Origin: Nitzschia sp. DOCU1
Lineage: Eukaryota > Bacillariophyta > Bacillariophyceae > Bacillariales > Bacillariaceae
Assembly (NCBI GenBank): GCA_951394045.1
Contig: OX595986.1
Coordinates: 4,121,534 to 4,185,533, forward strand
Length of the DNA stretch: 64,000 nt
Direction: 5' to 3'
The notes beneath the pieces are model-generated. The model was not told where the DNA came from and did no database searches. It saw only the letters and a list, made by a program, of their open reading frames with translations. Positions 11,583-22,692 of this stretch are shown here, in pieces. The translations under genes and the position numbers were made by a program. Position 1 is the first letter of the stretch; the number at the start of each line of letters is the position of its first letter.

Positions 11583-13034
11583 ATGTCGAAATTCGTTTCC
11601 GTCCAAAGAATTTTATTTGGCAGCAGCAGAACCACGTTCAGATACCCATGGGGGCAGCAGCAGTGGACATCTCGTCGGTGCATCAGCAATAACAAACATA
11701 CCAAGGGATATCAGGCAATGGGATCCTTTCATTCCGAAGACGTCGATACCCTCATGGCTCAAAGTGATTCCGATTACGTACCTCCACCACTTCCATTCGA
11801 ATCCTTGGCGATCAATCAAACCAATGCAGACTTTTTGTTGGATCGCCAGCAATGGACATTTCTAAACCATGGAGCCTTTGGAGCTGCTCTTACCGTGGGC
11901 TATCAACGGGCGGAACAATGGCGACTCTATTTGGAACGGCAACCCCTGCGATACTTTGACCGTGATTTGCTGCCCCATTTGGTATACTCAGCACGACGAC
12001 TTGCCGATTTCTGCAATGCTCCCCGAGAGGCGACTACATTAATTCCAAATGTGACGTATGGGCTCAATACCATTTTGAGAGGATATACTCGCAAGTTTGG
12101 TGAAACAGGGTCGCACATCGTATTGTGGGATACATCCTATGGCAGTCTCAAGAAAATGGCTCATCAATTGTGCCAACGAGTGACAGAAATCCCCGTTAGC
12201 TCGTATTTTGACAAGACGGACCAATTTGATCATCCAGGAGATATATTTCAAGTGGCACTGTCCGAAGCATTACAGGGTGTGGATACGGACAATGCCCTTC
12301 TGGTCCTTGATCACACCACTTCCAATACGGCTATTAACATGCCGCTTGACGCCCTTGCCAAGATTGGCAAAGAGCGCAATATGATTGCCATGGTCGATGG
12401 TGCACATGGACTTCTCGCCCAACCAGTGGATCTTGCCAAGCTACCACATGTCGACTTTTATTTGGGCAACGGGCACAAATGGTTGTCTTGTCCTCGTGGC
12501 ATTGGCCTCATGTACTGCCCGAGCAAGGAATTTAGGGATACCATTCTAGAAGAGCCAGCCGTCATGTCCCATGGTATTGGGCAAGGCTTTCAAAGCCGTT
12601 TCTTATGGGATGGATGTCGAGACTATGCCGCGGCCTTGTCTGTCCCCGCCGTGCTGGACTATTGGCAAGCCAAGGGCGTGGCTCAAGTCCAAGATACGAT
12701 TCAAACCAACTTGCAGGCTGCCATTCAACTACTTGGCAACGAATGGCATCATGGTCAAGTAGAAGGAGTGACTCTAGTTCCTACAGAACTACATGCTCCC
12801 ATGATGGCCTTGGTACGACTTCCGGACAGGTTGCAAAACGACGACGGAATGTCAACTTCGGAGGATGCCAAACGCATTCAAGATTTCCTTTTTGACCAAT
12901 ACATTGAGGTCCCAATCAAGTGCATCAATGGCGTACTCTATGTCCGAATTTCTTGTCACATTTACAATGAGTTGGAAGAGTACTCTAGGCTTGCTGTAGT
13001 TCTCAAAGGAAATGGCGGCACCGACCTGCAGTGA
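11583..13034 (+). CDS. class V aminotransferase-fold PLP enzyme (isopenicillin-N-epimerase-like)
   Basis: Single exon, 483 aa. Fold type I PLP enzyme of the cysteine desulfurase/isopenicillin N epimerase-like family. The Schiff-base lysine is Lys299 in GNGHKWLSCPRG, the PLP-ring Asp is Asp272 in MVDGAHG, and the family start motif FLNHGAFGAALT (residues 93-104) matches the 'LNNGxxG' type of the epimerase-like branch. No desulfurase catalytic Cys loop is seen, so an iron-sulfur role is unlikely. Residues 1-70 are a Ser/Arg/Gln-rich extension, possibly a mitochondrial leader (MSKFVSVQRILFGSSRTTF). Relatives in fungi and plants act on small amino-acid derivatives (for example ergothioneine-type C-S lyases or L-cysteine desulfhydrases). 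The reaction here cannot be assigned. Confidence 0.85.
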   Translation: MSKFVSVQRILFGSSRTTFRYPWGQQQWTSRRCISNNKHTKGYQAMGSFHSEDVDTLMAQSDSDYVPPPLPFESLAINQTNADFLLDRQQWTFLNHGAFGAALTVGYQRAEQWRLYLERQPLRYFDRDLLPHLVYSARRLADFCNAPREATTLIPNVTYGLNTILRGYTRKFGETGSHIVLWDTSYGSLKKMAHQLCQRVTEIPVSSYFDKTDQFDHPGDIFQVALSEALQGVDTDNALLVLDHTTSNTAINMPLDALAKIGKERNMIAMVDGAHGLLAQPVDLAKLPHVDFYLGNGHKWLSCPRGIGLMYCPSKEFRDTILEEPAVMSHGIGQGFQSRFLWDGCRDYAAALSVPAVLDYWQAKGVAQVQDTIQTNLQAAIQLLGNEWHHGQVEGVTLVPTELHAPMMALVRLPDRLQNDDGMSTSEDAKRIQDFLFDQYIEVPIKCINGVLYVRISCHIYNELEEYSRLAVVLKGNGGTDLQ

Positions 13035-13287
13035 GGATCGATCGAGTCGAGTCATTCACGGGCACGCGCGCATACTGCCTCCATGCGCGCGCGCCCGACA
13101 CGTCCGGTGAAACTTCGAGCCATCACCATCATTTTTGCTTCCCATAGCACCACAGCAAAATGACACGCACCGCCACACTCTCTTTCAACTCGACAAAGAT
13201 TCTTTCATCGCACACAACACCAAGATCGAAACGCTTGCATTGATACTGTCTTCCCTGCCCTGTTCTTACATCGCTCCGTCTTCAATC

Positions 13288-14043
13288 ATGAATAGCTTCG
13301 CACCAAACAACAACGCTAACAGCGGCTGCGTGCAATCCACCTCGGTCACGGCGCAGTTCAATGCGCTGGGCGTCGATCGCGAAAACTTTCGCCACGCCAA
13401 GCAAGTAGCTCTCGCCAACTACAGCAAGATCCAGCAAGGGCTCCAGAAGTCAAAGGCAGAGCAAGTAGCGTTGTTGACTCAGATCCGCACCGAGCAAGAA
13501 GCTCTCGGTAATCTCACTCGCAAGCGCGACATGTTCAGCAACGAAAAGACCCGATTGACTCGTGCCATGGAGCATGAGCGCAAGGCGCTCGAACTATGTG
13601 TCAAACACTTTCGGACTCTCAACAAAGACGCCGACAAGGCAACTCTGCAGTTTGTGAATGACATGGAAGAGGCGAACAACGAAGCCGCGAGTATCATGAT
13701 GAGAGAAGTCAATCTAGGCCATGTAGCCTTGTTGGACTTTGAACTCGTCGAGTCGGTCATTGTACCTCGCCTTCCAGATGATCCAAAACTCCAGCAAGAC
13801 TTCTACCGTGTTTTCGAAAACATGCGAAAGAACAAAGAAGCCTTGGACAATGAACTGTCCCGGCTCCGCACGCTTCGCAGCAAGTGCGACGACGACGAGA
13901 ACGAACCAAGAGCCTCTCAACAACAACAGCCGAACGGCAAGACTCAAGATGCTACTGCCGAACTCTACGACGGCCGCCAGCAAATGGATCTCTTTTATGG
14001 AATCAGCGAACAAGACGTGGATGTTGAAATGGCACAAGACTGA
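13288..14043 (+). CDS. coiled-coil protein of unknown function
   Basis: Single exon, 251 aa from the ATG at 13288. An in-frame ATG at 13135 would add 51 residues that look like translated UTR (preceded by a C-rich leader). I do not recognise the family. Residues about 30-130 and 170-215 are strongly helical and charged with heptad spacing (for example QVALLTQIRTEQEALGNLTRKRDMF), so a long coiled coil is likely. The C-terminus is Gln/Asp-rich and ends EQDVDVEMAQD. There is no signal peptide and no membrane segment. The spacing suggests a cytoskeletal or spindle/flagellar-type protein such as a CCDC39- or SPC-like subunit, but that is a guess. Confidence 0.7.
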   Translation: MNSFAPNNNANSGCVQSTSVTAQFNALGVDRENFRHAKQVALANYSKIQQGLQKSKAEQVALLTQIRTEQEALGNLTRKRDMFSNEKTRLTRAMEHERKALELCVKHFRTLNKDADKATLQFVNDMEEANNEAASIMMREVNLGHVALLDFELVESVIVPRLPDDPKLQQDFYRVFENMRKNKEALDNELSRLRTLRSKCDDDENEPRASQQQQPNGKTQDATAELYDGRQQMDLFYGISEQDVDVEMAQD

Positions 14044-14305
14044 AGCGCTTGTAGTCGTTGATCGATGCGATGCCCCTGGACGACTGTGAGTTGTTCACGT
14101 AGCAGCGTCGTACCCGAAGGAAACAAATGGCAACGCCGTAATTTTGCTAAGACGGGCAATTGTGAATGAGATGTAGAAAAGTGAATATAGTGGCAAAGCT
14201 GTGTGCATTATTATACTCTGTTTATGTATTGTCTCTGTATGTAGTGTAAAGTATTTCATAGCAGACGCAGTCTCGTCGAATGGACTACCACCGAGCGGAA
14301 TAGGG

Positions 14306-17300
14306 TTAGTCGCGCTCGTAGTTGAGGATTGGAGACAACCATCGCTCGCAAACTTGCAAGTCCATGCCCTTGCGCTTGGCATAGCTCTCGACTTGATCCT
14401 TGCCGATTTGTCCAACGGCAAAGTAAGCAGATTGAGGGTGGGCAAACACCAAAGCAGAAACAGAGGCAGCTGGCATCATGCTCAAAGAATCACTCAATTG
14501 AATTCCCGTTCGCTCTTCCACTTTTACAAGATCCCACATGGTGCGCTTTTCCGTGTGGTCAGGTTGCGATGGGTATCCAGGGGCAGGTCGAATGCCATCA
14601 TACTTGATCTTCAAAAGGTCGGCCTCATTCAACGTTTCGCCAGCAGCGTATCCCCACATGTCGACACGAATTTGGCGATGAAGATACTCAGCAAAGGCCT
14701 CAACGAGACGATCGGCGAGAGCCTGTGCCATAATCTTGGAGTAATCATCATTCTCTGATTCATACTTGGTGACAAGATCGTCGCATCCAAAGGTAGAGAC
14801 TGCGAAGAATCCAATGTGGTCCTTGTATCCCTTGGGCGCGATGTAGTCGGCTTGCGACATGTAAGGATCCTCGGACTCCTTCTCGGCTTGCTGACGCAAC
14901 ATGCAGAACTTGGTGGCAATCTTTCCAGCCTCACGATCGGCTTCGGTCTCAAAAACGTCAACATCTTCTCCGTCTTCACTTCGATTCGCAGGGAAGAGGC
15001 CAACGATACCCTTGAGAGTCATGGATCCGTTGGCAATGATCTCTTGCATCATCTTCTGGGCATCATCAAATAATTTCTTTGCCTCGCTTCCTACGGCTTG
15101 GTCGTTAAAAATCTTGGGATAGCCACGGTTCGGGTAACGACCTCGCAATTCCCAAGTCTGGAAGAAGGGATTCCAATCAATGTAGGGAACCACGTCCGCC
15201 ACCTTCACGCTGTCCATGACAGTGACTCCCAGCTTGTTGGGAACAGGAGCAGGTGGGGCCTTATCAAAGTCAATGACGAATCTCTGCTCCTTGGCTTGCT
15301 CAAATGTAAGGAAATAACGGTCTTCGAGACCAGCGTAGTAATCTTCGCGCATCTCCTCGTACTCTTCCCTAAGATCCTCAACAAAATCTTCCTTGTTCTG
15401 ACCAATAAGAGAGGAAACAACGGTCACAGAACGGGAAGCATCGAGAACGTGAATGACGGGATGTTCAGCTGTGAAGTAGTTAGGGGCAATCTTGACGGCA
15501 GTGTGCATCTTGGATGTTGTCGCCCCACCGATCATGAGCGGTTGCTTGAAACCGCCCTTGGAGAGTTCCTTCGCGACGATAACCATCTCATCTAAGGAAG
15601 GGGTAATAAGACCGGAAAGTCCGATCACGTCAACCTTGTATTCCTTGGCTTTTTCTAAAATTGTCTCGCAAGAGCACATGACACCGATATCATAAACCTT
15701 GAAGTTGTTGCAGCCAAGGACAACAGCAACAATATTTTTTCCGATGTCGTGCACGTCTCCCTTGACAGTGGCCATTAGGACCTTGCCGGCGTAGTTTGAG
15801 TCGTCATTCTCATCAAAGTCATTGGGGTCCAGCCCGTCAGCGACCATCTTTAGTTTCTTTTCCTCCTCCATGAACGGGAGCAAGTACGCAACGGCTTTCT
15901 TCATCACACGAGCTGATTTGATGACTTGCGGCAGAAACATCTTTCCGGAACCGAAGAGGTCGCCAACGACATTCATTCCATCCATCAACGGCCCCTCAAT
16001 AACGTCAAGAGGCTTGCTGCATTCCTGACGAGCAGCCTCGACATCTTCGTTAACGTACTCAGATATACCGTTGACGAGAGCATGTTCCAAACGCTTCTTG
16101 GCCTCAAAGTCTCTCCAAGACTTCTCCTTAACCTTCGTCTCACCGCTCTTCTTGCGTGCCTCCATCGCTGCCCTCTCCTTCATGGTCAAATCCAGCATCT
16201 TCTCAGTCGCGTCGGGTGATTTGTTGAAAATGAGTTCTTCTGATGCTTCTCGTAGCTCAGGATCAACTTCGCTGATAGCGAGCATCTCGGCTGCGTTGAC
16301 GATACCAACGTCCATGCCAGACTCCGTGATAGCGTGGTGCAAAAAGACAGCATGGATGGACTCCCGAATCTTGGTGACTCCGCGGAACCCAAACGATAAG
16401 TTCGAGATTCCACCACTGATCTTGACATAAGGACATTGCTCCTTGATAGTCTTCGTGGCTTTAATGAAGTCGACACCGTAGTTTGCGTGCTCCTCCATTC
16501 CTGTGCCAATTGTCAAAACGTTGGGATCAAAGATGATGTCTTCCGGTGGGAAACGGACTTCGTTCACCAAAATGTCATATGAGCGCTTGCAGATGCGGAC
16601 CTTCTCCTCTTCTGTGGCGGCCTGGCCTTTCTCGTCAAAAGCCATGACCACAACTGCAGCACCATGCTTGCGTAACAGCGTTGCGTGTTCTTTAAAGAGG
16701 TCCTCTCCTACCTTCAAAGAGATGGAGTTGACAATCGGCTTTCCTTGACACCACTTCAGCCCAGCCATCACAATCTCAAACTTTGACGCGTCTAACATGA
16801 ACGGCACCTTCGCGATCTCAGGCTCTGTGACAGCAATCTTGACAAACTTCTGCATTGCTGCCAGGCCGTCAAGCATACCATCATCGACATTGATGTCGAT
16901 TACGTGCGCTCCGTCCTCGACTTGCTTCTTGGCAATATCCATGGCGGCTCCGTAGTCACCGGCCATCATCAACTTCTTGAACTTGATGGATCCAGCGATG
17001 TTGCAACGTTCCCCGACATTCAAAAAAGGAAGGCCGAGATGATTGTGAACGTCGTCAACGACCAGGTCCTCAAGGCCGGACAGCCACATCTTCGGGCGAC
17101 CAACGTCGGGGAGTTTGCGTGGCTTGTAGTTAGCAGCTACCTCACGAATGGCCTTGATGTGAGGTGGAGTAGAACCGCAGCATCCACCGACCATGTTGAG
17201 CCAACCATTCTCGAAGAACACCCTGTTCTCCTCTGCCATCACTTCCGGGCTGTCGTCATACCCCCCCATCGCGTTGGGGAGACCAGCATTCGAGTACACG

Positions 17301-20300
17301 TGAACAAAACATTCAGCACACTTCGACAAGCGTTCGACAAATGGCAGCATATGCTTGGCACCCAAAGCACAGTTCAGGCCAACACACATAGGCTTGGCGT
17401 GTCGGATCGAAGCGTAGAAGGCCTCACCAGTTTGACCGGACAATGTACGGCCTGATTGATCGACCAGTGTACCGGACACAAAGACGGGGATATCAAGACC
17501 ACTCATCTCCAAGTATTCACCAATGGCATACAGTGCAGCCTTGGCGTTCAAGGTATCGAAAATCGTCTCAACAATCAGAATGTCAGACCCTCCATCAACA
17601 AGCCCAACTACCTGCTCGAAGTACGCATCCACCAACTCATCGAAAGTGACGTTACGGGCAGCGGGGTCTTCCACGGAAGGAGAAATCGACCCGGTGCGAT
17701 TGGTAGGGCCGATAGCCCCAACGACGAAACGAGGCTTTGTGGGGTCCTTCGCAGTCACCTCGTCACACACCTCACGGGCCAGGCGAGCAGCCTCGTAGTT
17801 CAGCTCGTACGCGTAAGCTTCCATCTCATAGTCGGCCATGGCAATAGTCGTCGAAGAAAATGTATTGGTGCCAATCATGTTGGATCCGCCCTCTTCGAGG
17901 TAGGCGCGGTAGATATCTGAAATGATGTGGGGTTGGGTGATACTTAACATATCGTTGTTCCCCTTGACATTACGCTTCCAGTCCTTGAAGCGTTCTCCAC
18001 GGTATTCCTCCTCATCCAACTTGTTCCTCTTGGCATAGTTTTGGATCATGGTACCCATAGCACCGTCGTAGATCGCGATTTGACTAGTGAAAAGCGAAGT
18101 AATGTACTCTCGGAGGCTGTCACGCCCACGAACAAAGTACGGGAAAGATTCGGGGTACATTTCGGCTGGTTGAGCGTAATCAATCTTGGCATTTTGGCCT
18201 AGCGGATGCGTCGATTTGGCCCGGGCAGCAGCAATCTTTGGATGTGCAAGCTTGGAGTTAACGTAGGGATTAGGGACGTGGTTGCGGGCAGCATCAGAAA
18301 CCGGGCGAGGGGGCTCCGTAGCCGGCTTTGGTTCCACTTCGTCGTAGCTAAACTTGATCTTATCAACCTTAGGCATCTGACCACGAGGTCTTCGTGGCGG
18401 AGGGAGGCCTTTCTTTTTGGCATCAATAACTGCTCGTTCATAGGAAGTTCGGGCGAGCATGTCTTCGGTGGCGTCGGGAGTCTTATTGAATACAAGATTC
18501 TCGCAGAGTTCTTTCATATCCGACTCCAAGTCGTCATACGCAAGCATCTCGGCTGCGTTGACGATACCAACGTCCATGCCAGACTCCGTGATAGCGTGGT
18601 GCAAAAAGACAGCATGGATGGACTCCCGAATCTTGGTGACTCCGCGGAACCCAAACGATAAGTTCGAGATTCCACCACTGATCTTGACATAAGGACATTG
18701 CTCCTTGATAGTCTTCGTGGCTTTAATGAAGTCGACACCGTAGTTTGCGTGCTCCTCCATTCCTGTGCCAATTGTCAAAACGTTGGGATCAAAGATGATG
18801 TCTTCCGGTGGGAAACGGACTTCGTTCACCAAAATGTCATATGAACGCTTGCAGATACGGACCTTCTCCTCTTCTGTGGCGGCCTGGCCTTTCTCGTCAA
18901 AAGCCATGACCACAACTGCAGCACCATGCTTGCGTAACAGCGTTGCGTGTTCTTTAAAGAGGTCCTCTCCTACCTTCAAAGAGATGGAGTTGACAATCGG
19001 CTTTCCTTGACACCACTTCAGCCCAGCCATCACAATCTCAAACTTTGACGCGTCTAACATGAACGGCACCTTCGCGATCTCAGGCTCTGTGACAGCAATC
19101 TTGACAAACTTCTGCATTGCTGCCAGGCCGTCAAGCATACCATCATCGACATTGATGTCGATTACGTGCGCTCCGTCCTCGACTTGCTTCTTGGCAATAT
19201 CCATGGCGGCTCCGTAGTCACCGGCCATCATCAACTTCTTGAACTTGATGGATCCAGCGATGTTGCAACGTTCCCCGACATTCAAAAAAGGAAGGCCGAG
19301 ATGATTGTGAACGTCGTCAACGACCAGGTCCTCAAGGCCGGACAGCCACATCTTCGGGCGACCAACGTCGGGGAGTTTGCGTGGCTTGTAGTTAGCAGCT
19401 ACCTCACGAATGGCCTTGATGTGAGGTGGAGTAGAACCGCAGCATCCACCGACCATGTTGAGCCAACCATTCTCGAAGAACACCCTGTTCTCCTCTGCCA
19501 TCACTTCCGGGCTGTCGTCATACCCCCCCATCGCGTTGGGGAGACCAGCATTCGAGTACACGTGAACAAAACATTCAGCACACTTCGACAAGCGTTCGAC
19601 AAATGGCAGCATATGCTTGGCACCCAAAGCACAGTTCAGGCCAACACACATAGGCTTGGCGTGTCGGATCGAAGCGTAGAAGGCCTCACCAGTTTGACCG
19701 GACAATGTACGGCCTGATTGATCGACCAGTGTACCGGACACAAAGACGGGGATATCAAGACCACTCATCTCCAAGTATTCACCAATGGCATACAGTGCAG
19801 CCTTGGCGTTCAAGGTATCGAAAATCGTCTCAACAATCAGAATGTCAGACCCTCCATCAACAAGCCCAACTACCTGCTCGAAGTACGCATCCACCAACTC
19901 ATCGAAAGTGACGTTACGGGCAGCGGGGTCTTCCACGGAAGGAGAAATCGACCCGGTGCGATTGGTAGGGCCGATAGCCCCAACGACGAAACGAGGCTTT
20001 GTGGGGTCCTTCGCAGTCACCTCGTCACACACCTCACGGGCCAGGCGAGCAGCCTCGTAGTTCAGCTCGTACGCGTAAGCTTCCATCTCATAGTCGGCCA
20101 TGGCAATAGTCGTCGAAGAAAATGTATTGGTGCCAATCATGTTGGATCCGCCCTCTTCGAGGTAGGCGCGGTAGATATCTGAAATGATGTGGGGTTGGGT
20201 GATACTTAACATATCGTTGTTCCCCTTGACATTACGCTCCCAGTCCTTGAAGCGTTCTCCACGGTATTCCTCCTCGTCCAACTTGTTCCTCTTGGCATAG

Positions 20301-20656
20301 TTTTGGATCATGGTACCCATAGCACCGTCGTAGATCGCGATTTGACTAGTGAAAAGCGAAGTAATGTACTCTCGGAGGCTGTCACGCCCACGAACAAAGT
20401 ACGGGAAAGATTCGGGGTACATTTCGGCTGGTTGAGCGTAATCAATCTTGGCATTTTGGCCTAGCGGATGCGTCGATTTGGCCCGGGCAGCAGCAATCTT
20501 TGGGTGTACAATCTTCGAATTAAGGTAGGGATTGGGGACGTGGTTCCGGGCAGCATCAGAAACCGGGAGAGGGGGCTCCGTGGCCGGCTTTGGTTCCACA
20601 TCATCACAGCTGAATTTTACCCGGGGGTAAAGCTTTTTTGGTGGTGGAGGGGTCAT
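14306..20656 (-). CDS. METH: cobalamin-dependent methionine synthase with duplicated Hcy/folate half
   Basis: One uninterrupted frame, 2116 aa; MetH proteins are normally 1230-1270. The enzyme moves a methyl group from methyl-tetrahydrofolate to homocysteine through cobalamin. Order: Hcy domain copy 1 (about 100-420, zinc ligands in GLNCALG and [10 protein letters not shown]), folate domain copy 1 (about 455-705), linker (707-766), second Hcy (about 854-1174) and folate (about 1209-1460) domains with the same ligands, cobalamin cap, cobalamin domain with GDVHDIGKN (axial His1636), and AdoMet activation domain ([15 protein letters not shown] from residue 2023). The two halves are offset by exactly 754 codons. 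Both catalytic halves look intact. The single downstream module would have to serve two upstream pairs. The start ATG at 20656 is followed by Pro/Lys-rich sequence. Assembly error or fusion of two tandem genes are the alternatives. Confidence 0.9.
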   Translation of the reverse strand: MTPPPPKKLYPRVKFSCDDVEPKPATEPPLPVSDAARNHVPNPYLNSKIVHPKIAAARAKSTHPLGQNAKIDYAQPAEMYPESFPYFVRGRDSLREYITSLFTSQIAIYDGAMGTMIQNYAKRNKLDEEEYRGERFKDWERNVKGNNDMLSITQPHIISDIYRAYLEEGGSNMIGTNTFSSTTIAMADYEMEAYAYELNYEAARLAREVCDEVTAKDPTKPRFVVGAIGPTNRTGSISPSVEDPAARNVTFDELVDAYFEQVVGLVDGGSDILIVETIFDTLNAKAALYAIGEYLEMSGLDIPVFVSGTLVDQSGRTLSGQTGEAFYASIRHAKPMCVGLNCALGAKHMLPFVERLSKCAECFVHVYSNAGLPNAMGGYDDSPEVMAEENRVFFENGWLNMVGGCCGSTPPHIKAIREVAANYKPRKLPDVGRPKMWLSGLEDLVVDDVHNHLGLPFLNVGERCNIAGSIKFKKLMMAGDYGAAMDIAKKQVEDGAHVIDINVDDGMLDGLAAMQKFVKIAVTEPEIAKVPFMLDASKFEIVMAGLKWCQGKPIVNSISLKVGEDLFKEHATLLRKHGAAVVVMAFDEKGQAATEEEKVRICKRSYDILVNEVRFPPEDIIFDPNVLTIGTGMEEHANYGVDFIKATKTIKEQCPYVKISGGISNLSFGFRGVTKIRESIHAVFLHHAITESGMDVGIVNAAEMLAYDDLESDMKELCENLVFNKTPDATEDMLARTSYERAVIDAKKKGLPPPRRPRGQMPKVDKIKFSYDEVEPKPATEPPRPVSDAARNHVPNPYVNSKLAHPKIAAARAKSTHPLGQNAKIDYAQPAEMYPESFPYFVRGRDSLREYITSLFTSQIAIYDGAMGTMIQNYAKRNKLDEEEYRGERFKDWKRNVKGNNDMLSITQPHIISDIYRAYLEEGGSNMIGTNTFSSTTIAMADYEMEAYAYELNYEAARLAREVCDEVTAKDPTKPRFVVGAIGPTNRTGSISPSVEDPAARNVTFDELVDAYFEQVVGLVDGGSDILIVETIFDTLNAKAALYAIGEYLEMSGLDIPVFVSGTLVDQSGRTLSGQTGEAFYASIRHAKPMCVGLNCALGAKHMLPFVERLSKCAECFVHVYSNAGLPNAMGGYDDSPEVMAEENRVFFENGWLNMVGGCCGSTPPHIKAIREVAANYKPRKLPDVGRPKMWLSGLEDLVVDDVHNHLGLPFLNVGERCNIAGSIKFKKLMMAGDYGAAMDIAKKQVEDGAHVIDINVDDGMLDGLAAMQKFVKIAVTEPEIAKVPFMLDASKFEIVMAGLKWCQGKPIVNSISLKVGEDLFKEHATLLRKHGAAVVVMAFDEKGQAATEEEKVRICKRSYDILVNEVRFPPEDIIFDPNVLTIGTGMEEHANYGVDFIKATKTIKEQCPYVKISGGISNLSFGFRGVTKIRESIHAVFLHHAITESGMDVGIVNAAEMLAISEVDPELREASEELIFNKSPDATEKMLDLTMKERAAMEARKKSGETKVKEKSWRDFEAKKRLEHALVNGISEYVNEDVEAARQECSKPLDVIEGPLMDGMNVVGDLFGSGKMFLPQVIKSARVMKKAVAYLLPFMEEEKKLKMVADGLDPNDFDENDDSNYAGKVLMATVKGDVHDIGKNIVAVVLGCNNFKVYDIGVMCSCETILEKAKEYKVDVIGLSGLITPSLDEMVIVAKELSKGGFKQPLMIGGATTSKMHTAVKIAPNYFTAEHPVIHVLDASRSVTVVSSLIGQNKEDFVEDLREEYEEMREDYYAGLEDRYFLTFEQAKEQRFVIDFDKAPPAPVPNKLGVTVMDSVKVADVVPYIDWNPFFQTWELRGRYPNRGYPKIFNDQAVGSEAKKLFDDAQKMMQEIIANGSMTLKGIVGLFPANRSEDGEDVDVFETEADREAGKIATKFCMLRQQAEKESEDPYMSQADYIAPKGYKDHIGFFAVSTFGCDDLVTKYESENDDYSKIMAQALADRLVEAFAEYLHRQIRVDMWGYAAGETLNEADLLKIKYDGIRPAPGYPSQPDHTEKRTMWDLVKVEERTGIQLSDSLSMMPAASVSALVFAHPQSAYFAVGQIGKDQVESYAKRKGMDLQVCERWLSPILNYERD
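16281..18241 (-). repeat. METH internal duplication, downstream copy (near-identical core)
   Basis: This 1,961-bp block matches 18543-20503 at a fixed offset of 2,262 bp. By eye I find four mismatches, only one changing an amino acid (Lys in this copy, Glu in the other, in the DW[E/K]RNVKGN segment). Outside the block the similarity drops abruptly: the Pro-rich N-terminal segment (18242-18360) is about 85% identical at DNA level, and the segment after the folate domain is only recognisable as protein. Confidence 0.9.
18543..20503 (-). repeat. METH internal duplication, upstream copy (near-identical core)
   Basis: Partner of 16281-18241. It encodes residues about 52-705 of the long methionine synthase. 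The segment immediately 3' in the gene (encoding [18 protein letters not shown]...) is a diverged relative of [18 protein letters not shown] in the other copy and is closer to the E. coli-type sequence at this place. Confidence 0.9.
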
Positions 20657-22692
20657 TTTCTACGAGATTCAGGAAAAATCGACACCTCGGATCTGCCGTC
20701 TTTCCAAAGCCCAAAAGTGAGATTCTCTTCAACAAAAACATATACATGGCTCATGCCGTATCCCCTTCGAAGCGTCTTACCTTGCACTCTAGAGGAATAG
20801 ACTCTGAGCAATGCAAAGACCGGTGCTGCCGACAATCTGTCAATGCAGCAATCGAAATGAGACGAGCACTTCCCGTGCAGTTGATCGGTCGGTGGTTGTC
20901 GTTTCGGCTTGGCTTTGGCGAAAACAAATGACGTGTGGAACTCACGTAAAGCCTCTACGGGAACGTTCCCACACCCGCACGGTCGATCTTCTTTCCCAGA
21001 ACCGCACGTTCTGTCCTCGACAAGGCGGACGGCGGACAGAAAGGGAATTATGGCGGGACGACGCGGAGGAGCACGCACGACACGATTGGGATGGGATTAG
21101 CGAGACCTGCCCCAAATCCAATCATCAAATCTCCAAGGGGCTTCGAGCACCACCATGAAAATAGACTCAAAATACTCCACACAAAATTCCACACACAATC
21201 CCGTGTAACAAACGATCGTCTATGTCGGAAGGGTTCGCATCAGTCGAACGGCGTTGCCACCACTCAAAGGCAAGTCGGCGCAAAATTGCGTGTTGATCAA
21301 CTGGATGGCCGACACCATACCATTCTCTAGCTAGGTAGCTACAGTAGCTATTTCTGACAGGTATCGTACTGTTCACTCTATTCTCTGCACAGTAAAGTAA
21401 TTTGGTGTACATGCTTGCTACTGATAGCTGGCAACAAGGAAAGAAGAACTCGTCTATTCCATCATGTCTCGTCTGCTGCTAGCGCTGCTTTAACTCTAAA
21501 TTTTAGTACCTAGTAGTAGGATGTTAAATTCTACTCTTAGTTTGCAAACTCTACAATTCTTTTTTCTTTCCTGCTGCCGACCATCTGTCGTCTTTCTTAT
21601 TGCATGGCAGCAACAACAGTATACCCCTACAGCCACATTGAGCAATATTAATGGCTGCTTGGGCCATGGTCTTGTCCATAGGGCTTAGCAGTCTCCAATA
21701 AAATATTGCACTTTTCTTCTTGCCTGGTCTTCCTTGTCTGTGATTTTTCTTTGGATCGCAACAAATCATTGGCACCCCTGTCGTACTGGCCAAGGCATTC
21801 ATGCTCCTTACTTCTTTAAAGCTAACTGCCCATTGTTGGCAATTTGTTCTTGATCCATCTGTAGTTTGGGGGTCAACTCCATTTGTAGGACCATTGTCAT
21901 CGTCAGATGAATCATCGTCATAATCGTTTCTCCCAGCAGCAGCAGGTTGATTGTTGCTGCAATCGTTCAGCCCGAAGTACTGGAGGCGCCTTCCAGCAAC
22001 TCGTTTGGTGCACATCTAAAACCTGTTGATTTGCAAGGCGTACAATCAAATCATGCCGATGGGTGCATTTGATTTGCTGTGCAAGTGCCCCAGGTTTGCA
22101 GTCCGGATTGGCACATGAGCAAGATGTATTGGTGTTGTCATAGTTGTTGTTGCGTTTTGTCATTCTCAAACACACCTGTGCGAGAGCGGAATTTGGTATT
22201 GCGGATCGTATTGTGGAATTTTTGGCCCCTGAACTCCACGATTCCTGTCCACTCCGCAGTGGATTTGCCACGTCAACACCATGAGAAATCCACAAACTCC
22301 AATGACGGTATCGGTATTTCTACATACGGGGAAATGGAATTTTGGTACAAAAAATACCACATGGGTGGAATTTTGGGCCTTACATTGGAGTACTACCAGG
22401 CCAGCAAGATCGCCATGGACGATTTGTCTCGAGCAACAAGAATAAAGGGGCATCACACACGTGAGGTATCCCAACGATGTATCCGTAGTTTCTATTTTGT
22501 TGTCGACGAACCAGGCCAACATGCCAGCACTTTAAATGATGTAGTAGAGGTGTTTCGCGAGTGGTCAATGCGCTAAATCTTCCCAATCGCTCATCTAGGT
22601 TTGTTGGGCGATAAAATCATTATCTTATGTTGTTTATTTCGAAAGACATCCTATTAGTTTCAACAACTTCAGCAAGAACAACCCCGTTCCGG
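20657..22692. other. 2-kb stretch without a clear gene
   Basis: The first few hundred bases must carry the METH promoter. Between about 21550 and 22580 the minus strand has overlapping Cys-rich frames (for example 21551-22015, with NDYDDDSSDDDNGPTNG, and 22166-22522), none matching a family I know. Their switching between frames would fit a decayed gene or transposon relic, but no terminal repeats or catalytic motif are visible. Several AGCTAGCTAG-type palindromes occur near 21325-21350. Confidence 0.35.

Noticed and set aside
16904..20182. Long plus-strand frames inside METH, repeated twice
   Set aside because: They are antisense shadows of the METH coding sequence with no family content, and are duplicated only because METH is.
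14306..20656. Reading the METH region as two separate genes
   Set aside because: There is no stop codon or convincing intron between the two modules, and copy 1 lacks its own cobalamin and activation domains. One frame runs through.
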